Shown one piece after another: positions 7,727-12,500 of a stretch of 12,500 nt of DNA (its first letter is position 1; every line of letters begins with the position of its first letter). The notes under the pieces are model-generated. The model did no database searches. It was not told where the DNA came from and was given only the letters and a program-made list of their open reading frames with translations. Source of the stretch: Glandiceps talaboti (taxonomy: Eukaryota > Hemichordata > Enteropneusta > Spengelidae); NCBI RefSeq assembly GCF_964340395.1, contig NC_135557.1, positions 25,422,614-25,435,113 of the forward strand, given 5' to 3'. The position numbers were made by a program, and so were the translations under genes.

Positions 7727-8757
7727 ATGCAAACCTGTCATATTTGAGAAGGAGAAAGCTGTTTTAAGACAAAATGCAAACTTGTACACCATCTTAAAAT
7801 CCATATACAAGAGACATTAAATAGTCAAGTCAAGTTAATTGAGGTGTTACAGTCAAGATCACTTGTTTTTTTTTCTAAAACAAACAGTCTGCTCAACATC
7901 ATTATAACTTTGCCTTGGCCGTTTCTTCCTTTGATAACGTTGTTGCTTGTGACAGACTTGGAGACTGGGCATTTATTTAAATGAGTCTATAGTAACTTGC
8001 ATAATTGTATTAAACTGCGACATTATTTCACTAGAATAACAATCAATTGTGGTTACCAGACTCAACACTTTCAATGCCTGAAATTTATTGTATTATCTCA
8101 GACATCTAACACAATGTCTGAGGCGTTATTCATCACACTATCTTCGTCACATAAACCACATCTATGAGTGTTACATTATAACACTGTACCTGTACCATAC
8201 ATAGCTATTATTGATACACGTTACAAATGTTTCAAATGACACATCCACTAAGCGGCAAAGTGAAAGGGTTATAAACAGACAGGTTGAGTAGATAGTATTT
8301 TATACGCAACATTAGTCGCAGTACTAGTGTACAATAATTCAACATCGTCTGAGTACGGATTGTGTCTCGTCAATCTGATCTGATTGTCAACAAATACAAA
8401 CTTTGAGACAAACTAATTGTTTTTTGTACAAGAATAATGACAAGATGTGCTTCTCGCGTAAAGTGGCCGTGTAAATGGGAATGAATGCTTATTTTGGTAA
8501 TTTAATTCAATAAAACAACTATATACTAGATTTCTTTAATTCAAAAAATGGGAAACGACATAGACGAAGTCTACGTTTATAGCTCAATAATTGCAGTGAT
8601 AGTGTCGATCAGGTCTTTGTTATATGATGGAGGCTGATTTTATCATAAATGCATATCGTTATACTTAGGGGATCCAGAATGGTCATGTTCACAAACCCTA
8701 CATCGTTAGACCTTTGTAAAATCAATTCGAAATTAGGTTGTAAACAATGTCGTTTTG
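7727..8757. other. Non-coding stretch, about 1 kb
   Basis: No gene or RNA was recognised. It contains one strong hairpin (8097-8122) and an unassigned AATAAA at about 8508. Open frames are short and without domain-like sequence. Confidence 0.45.
8097..8122. repeat. Perfect 9-bp hairpin
   Basis: CTCAGACAT (8097-8105) pairs with ATGTCTGAG (8114-8122) across an 8-base loop CTAACACA. There is no T run or gene end nearby, so its role is unknown. Confidence 0.65.
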
Positions 8758-9030
8758 CATACATACATACATACATACATACATACATACATACATACAT
8801 ACATACATACATACATACATACATGTATGTATGTATGTATGTATGTATGTATGTATGTATGTATGTATGTATGTATGTATCTTGTATGTATGTTTGTATG
8901 TATGTATGTATGTATGTATGTATGTATGTATGTATGTATGTATGCATTTACTTATGTATGTATGTATGTATGTATGTATGTGTGTATGTGTGTATGTATG
9001 TATGTATGTATGTATGTATGTATGTATGTA

Positions 9031-9067
<37 letters not shown>

Positions 9068-9068
9068 G
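8758..9068. repeat. Compound tetranucleotide tract: (CATA)n, (TGTA)n, (TGTC)n
   Basis: About 16 CATA units (8758-8823) switch abruptly to the complementary TGTA units (8824-9030), which are broken near 8881-8895, 8945-8953 and 8981-8994. About nine TGTC units follow (9031-9068). The switch at ACATGT (8821-8826) makes a perfect palindrome whose arms reach 57 bp each (8767-8880). Long open frames of Tyr-Ile-His-Thr or Met-Tyr-Val-Cys repeats run through it on both strands; they are artefacts of the 4-bp period and not genes. Confidence 0.97.
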
Positions 9069-11213
9069 AATACATGTACGTACACATTGGTACGAAGGCG
9101 TAATTAGATAATGCTTTGATGCTGCATTGCAATACTTGTGTGTCTCCCTGAGGCTTGCAAATATCTTACATGTTGAAACTCGTTACACCATAATTCCGTT
9201 CTCCCGGCTTCTCGATTACACAGTCTGATAAACTGGCCAAGGGGTAAAATGACGCTTCAAATTCCAGGTTCATTAGTCTTAAAAGGAAATTTGCCAAGGC
9301 GAGTATTTGTGCAGATTATAGTCCTATCATTCAGAAATGTTACTGACGTCCCATGGAACTGAATGCGTAATTGAGATGTATGTGGAAACAGATCAAATCC
9401 CACTTATTACCTGTATAAGGGTACCATTGGTACGTAAATAGTGAATGAAATAGTTGAAATGAAGATGGAACTGCTTCTTGTGTTCTCCTTAAATATCGAG
9501 CTTAGAAATGGAAAAAGTATCAATAAAACTCATTAGAAAATTTCGAGTTTAGGGCTGAACATTTTCCAATACCGTAGTCTGTGTTGAGTAGAGAGATGAG
9601 ACAAAGGGCTGAACATCAACTTTCAAGTCATAAAGATTGTTATCCGTGCTATGCGCTACTAAAAGTGTATAGACATCCTCTGAACAAATTAGGGAGACTT
9701 TGACCCTACAGCACTGTGAATTCTAAATCAGTCTTTAATCTCTATGTTTATCTTAAGTTGTTTTTATCTGTTCTTTTTTATCTTGTATGCGCCAGGCAAC
9801 CGATCTGAATAGTTGAAATCCAATGTTTTATTCATATAGCAATGAGGTATTTATATCTAATTGACTTTGAAACCACAGTGTTTACTAAGTTTACGTAAAT
9901 TGACTATTTATAACAGTTAAATTGTATTGTTTGCATTTTAACAGCCACATTACAATGTACACTTTTATGCTAAGGGTTAATATTATGTAGCAGACATTAG
10001 CCAAGTTGTATCCATTCGAAAGCAAATACCGAATTTATCACCAGGACGAGTCAGAAAGTTTAGAATCACCATGGGTTTTTCCCTGATTGTTTTCTGAAGT
10101 AAAGCCTAAGACAGATATAAACGTTCTCCAAAATCTTCCCTCATGCAGTAGGCAATTCCTTATTACAACAATTTTGTTCACTACTCGCCGTCGACTTGTA
10201 GTGACAAGGCCCTTTATGTCACTCACATTTTCTTTTATCGGATGCTTAAAAATGCCAGGACTATATTGTCCTAGTGTGTACTATATTCCACCTGGCAGAA
10301 AAGATAGTAACGCTCCTAACAATATTGTGAGCAATGGATGCAATACTTGATGGTGATTACTAAAATGTGGATGATGTATTGAATTCATACACCTCAGTCG
10401 GTAGATGTTGATTGAGTTAAAATGAATGACAGTAAATGTACCATGAGATAGATCCAAACCTTAATGAGCTAGATGTCACAGATTAACTTAATGAAATACC
10501 CACTGATGGACTCAAGAGGAGGAACTGTCAACTCGGATTACTTTCGACTGAAAACACTGTTCTTCCACGTAAATTGTCCCATTTGCTATAAAAAAGAAAA
10601 TAACATCTTAAGAAATAGTACGTATATACATCTTGGAAGTCTTTGTGTATATAGCTGTAGCCTTGTAAACGATAGTTAAAAATACTCCAAACAAACAAAG
10701 AGATAAAGAGTCTATAAGTGTATAAGTGTGCTAATCACGCCATTATGTAGTATTACCTATGTTGCCACAATATAGTGACAAATGTACAGATTCTGCACAA
10801 TCTCAATCTACTTACATCTAGCCAAAGTGCATTCCTTTCGCCTTGCTTATTTTGCTCGCTTAAGATTATAGTGAGTATGCCCCCATCTCCTTTTGAAGAA
10901 GATTTATTCAAGTAACAAATGAGGATGTCATAAAGAAAGGACAGAGGACGTGAAAAAGGCAAACAAACAAAAACGATCATTTTCCGTGATCAGATTTTAA
11001 ACCCTTAGTCCAAAGTTCAATGATATTGACCAGTATAGAAGCTTTACACAAAATCAAATTATTTATATTAATAATTTGCTTTAAAACTGTTTCTGCCTTA
11101 GAGATTCTAGTTGTGAGCATGACAGTGAATGATTTACAATTGTTGACGGCCATTTGTCGCTGCAGGTATTAGTTGTTGGCATGTGGCCATGGCAACCCTG
11201 TATTGATATATGA
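9069..11213. other. Gene-poor stretch, about 2.1 kb
   Basis: No coding region can be supported. Short open frames around 10038-10350, 10473-10679 and 10753-10980 lack recognisable motifs, and none joins into a longer exon by eye. Small landmarks are a repeated word AGGGCTGAACAT (9550 and 9606), an AT-rich hairpin CAAATTATT/AATAATTTG (11055-11078) and an X-box-like motif at 11183-11196. A small or divergent exon could be missed without a homology search. Confidence 0.4.
11183..11196. promoter_or_regulatory. RFX X-box-like motif
   Basis: GTGGCCATGGCAAC matches the X-box form GTNRCC-N2-RGYAAC at all fixed positions. RFX factors use such sites in promoters of ciliary genes. No gene start is visible nearby, so this is a motif match only. 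Confidence 0.35.
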
Positions 11214-11217
11214 CAGA

Positions 11218-11256
11218 CTGGATTATATTGTAGATTTGTACCTTGACATAATCCAG
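11218..11256. repeat. Inverted repeat, 9-bp perfect arms
   Basis: CTGGATTAT (11218-11226) is inverted as ATAATCCAG (11248-11256) across 21 bases; with one mismatch the arms extend to 12 bp. It is too small to call a transposon with confidence. Confidence 0.6.
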
Positions 11257-11380
11257 CCTACTTATACCTATAAACCAAATAATGATGCTACTCCTGAAAT
11301 TCTATAAATCGTCTGGGGATTTTGGGTTGTTGTTTTTGGGGGGTTCATTTGAATATTTTCATTTTTTTAAAAAACGTTTT
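11257..11380. other. Short spacer with T and G runs
   Basis: Contains T- and G-rich runs (11311-11343) and a short A/T run before the pentanucleotide tract. An open frame starting at 11282 only reads into the pentanucleotide repeat and is not supported as a gene. Confidence 0.4.
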
Positions 11381-11505
11381 CACATTACATCACATTACAT
11401 TACATCACACCACATCACATCCCATCCCATCCCATCCCATCCCATCACAGTACATTACATTACATTACATTACATTACATCACATCACATCATATTACAT
11501 CACAT
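11381..11505 (+). repeat. Pentanucleotide tract, 25 units in register
   Basis: The tract consists of 25 consecutive pentamers with no indel. The variants are CACAT, TACAT, CCCAT (five in a row, 11421-11445) and single CACAC, CACAG and CATAT. A homogeneous block of six TACAT units occupies 11451-11480. The resulting Ser/His/Ile/Thr-rich open frames are artefacts. Confidence 0.95.
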
Positions 11506-12049
11506 GACGATAACAAGGTGTACAGATGGAATACAGAAACACAGAACACAAACAAAAGAGGTGAAGGGATAAGTTGAATAAAGAAATTTTTACAAATCAG
11601 TGTCCAAAAGAACTAACTACTTTGATTCATATACATTAACATTGTTTAACCTTTTTGCAATAGCAAGTTCTACTGAAAAAATAAATCAAATAAATCGCTG
11701 TTAGGTTCACCAAAGATACAGTACACTTATGCTATCTTTTTGTCTGGTTCTTTTCTCCAAAAAAAAGTATTAGATCAAATGTTGAAAGTTTCATGATTAA
11801 AATACACCTAAATAAAAGTTATCCTTACTAAACTAACGAAAGAAGAACACGACTAGGCAAATCTCTACCATATGTGGTGAAAAAGACACACCATAATGAG
11901 CAAACCAACCACGTATCGTAACACACTATACCATACCAAAAACCTACCCGAACGCGGAGAGCGAAAAATAATTTAATTGATGGCACCTAACACTGCTACA
12001 TATTATCATGCTAACATTGCTACATTTTGTCGTCTTGTTCGACAAATAT
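11506..12049. other. Non-coding stretch before array C
   Basis: AT-rich with an unassigned AATAAA at about 11577 and no recognisable gene. Words such as CTAACACTGCTACAT and CTAACATTGCTACAT around 11987-12020 may be decayed edges of the 42-bp array that follows. Confidence 0.45.
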
Positions 12050-12500
12050 CTCTGTTCGTAAGAGTTGTGCTGAGCCAGACAATGACATGTGGCATTGCTA
12101 TAGTTGGTAAGATTATTAAAGAGAAAGACGATCCATTGTAGCACTGTTGGTAAGATTTGTAATGATATAGACAATACATTGTAGCACTATTGGTAGATAT
12201 TTAATGGGCCAAAGGAAACATTGCTGCACTGTTCGTAGATTTTTGATGAACCAGAGGAAACATTGTTGCACTCTTTGTAGATTTTTAATGAACCAGAGGA
12301 AACATTGTTGCACTCTTTGAAGATTTTTAATGAGCCAGAGGAAACATTGTTGCACTGTTCGTAGATATTTAATGAACCAGAGGAAACATTGTTGCACTGT
12401 TCCTAGATTTTTAATGAGCCAGAGGAAACATTGTTGCACTGTTCGTAGATATTCAATGAGCCAGAGGAAACATTGTTGCACTGTTCGTAGATTTTTAATG
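12050..12500 (+). repeat. 42-bp minisatellite array C, continues past the window
   Basis: From 12204 to the edge the same word recurs every 42 bp exactly (12204, 12246, 12288, 12330, 12372, 12414, 12456, 12498): ATGAGCCAGAGGAAACATTG, then TTGCACTGTTCGTAGA and TTTTTA. To the left, about three decayed units (spacings 41-43 bp) extend to about 12050 and keep AGACAAT, TGTGGCATTG and GTAGCACT words that match array A. The 42-bp period is divisible by three, so frames stay open on both strands, including a Q-Q-C-F-L-W type 14-residue repeat on the minus strand. The openness follows from the period and is not taken as coding evidence. Confidence 0.92.

Noticed and set aside
8609-9132. Long open frames on both strands made of His-Thr-Tyr-Ile or Cys-Met-Tyr-Val repeats
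   Set aside because: They are the translation of a 4-bp microsatellite, which cycles through all frames and contains no stop; nothing outside the tract supports a gene.
9257-9403. Minus-strand open stretch of about 48 codons with a balanced amino-acid mix
   Set aside because: It looked faintly like an extracellular or NHR-type fragment, but it is short, bounded by stops, and has no convincing splice sites or motif; within chance expectation.
10038-10350. Overlapping open frames on both strands
   Set aside because: Neither strand gives a recognisable motif, and overlap of similar lengths on both strands is typical of chance frames.
12116-12500. Minus-strand open frame with a 14-residue QQCFLW repeat, open to the window edge
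   Set aside because: The 42-bp period is divisible by three, so openness follows automatically. The + strand is also open over the same units from 12330 to the edge. The apparent start is a GTG inside a repeat, and the related array A at 4834 is clearly non-coding. Transcript evidence past the right edge could reverse this.

Overview
The window reads as nuclear DNA of a metazoan, probably an AT-rich marine invertebrate. The one convincing gene has a GT-AG intron, a metazoan-type start context and an AATAAA signal, and it sits among minisatellites, microsatellites and small inverted-repeat elements. There is no operon structure, rRNA, tRNA or CRISPR array. The lineage cannot be fixed from the sequence; a lophotrochozoan (mollusc or brachiopod type) or an invertebrate deuterostome is a guess from base composition, repeat style and the tandem TM2 architecture. 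Layout: 1-2620 has no recognisable gene. It holds a two-copy 66-bp tandem duplication (about 418-546), C and G homopolymers, a 161-bp Tourist-like MITE with TTA target duplication (1340-1500) with a fragment of a related copy just downstream, and a C-rich tract (2325-2377). 2627-4600 is the gene: a perfect kappaB-type decamer, a TATA/initiator pair, two coding exons (2827-3376 and 4291-4496) and a poly(A) signal. The product is a 251-residue protein with an acidic N-terminal tail and three TM2 domains in tandem (six predicted membrane helices). 4834-6810 is tandem-repeat DNA: six copies of a 42-bp unit, then 27 complete units of a 53/56-bp minisatellite. 7387-7726 is a putative non-autonomous DNA transposon with 12-bp terminal inverted repeats that carries 13 copies of the hexamer GAACRC in both orientations. 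8758-9068 is a compound tetranucleotide tract containing a 114-bp perfect palindrome. 9069-11380 has no supportable gene. 11381-11505 is a 25-unit pentanucleotide tract in perfect register. 12050-12500 is a second 42-bp array that runs off the right edge and is related in sequence, orientation and period to the array at 4834. Only one gene is supported, so no pathway can be assembled. The points most worth a second look are the GAACRC-packed element, the dispersed 42-bp repeat family, the triple TM2 protein with an intron only in its third repeat, and the long palindrome.
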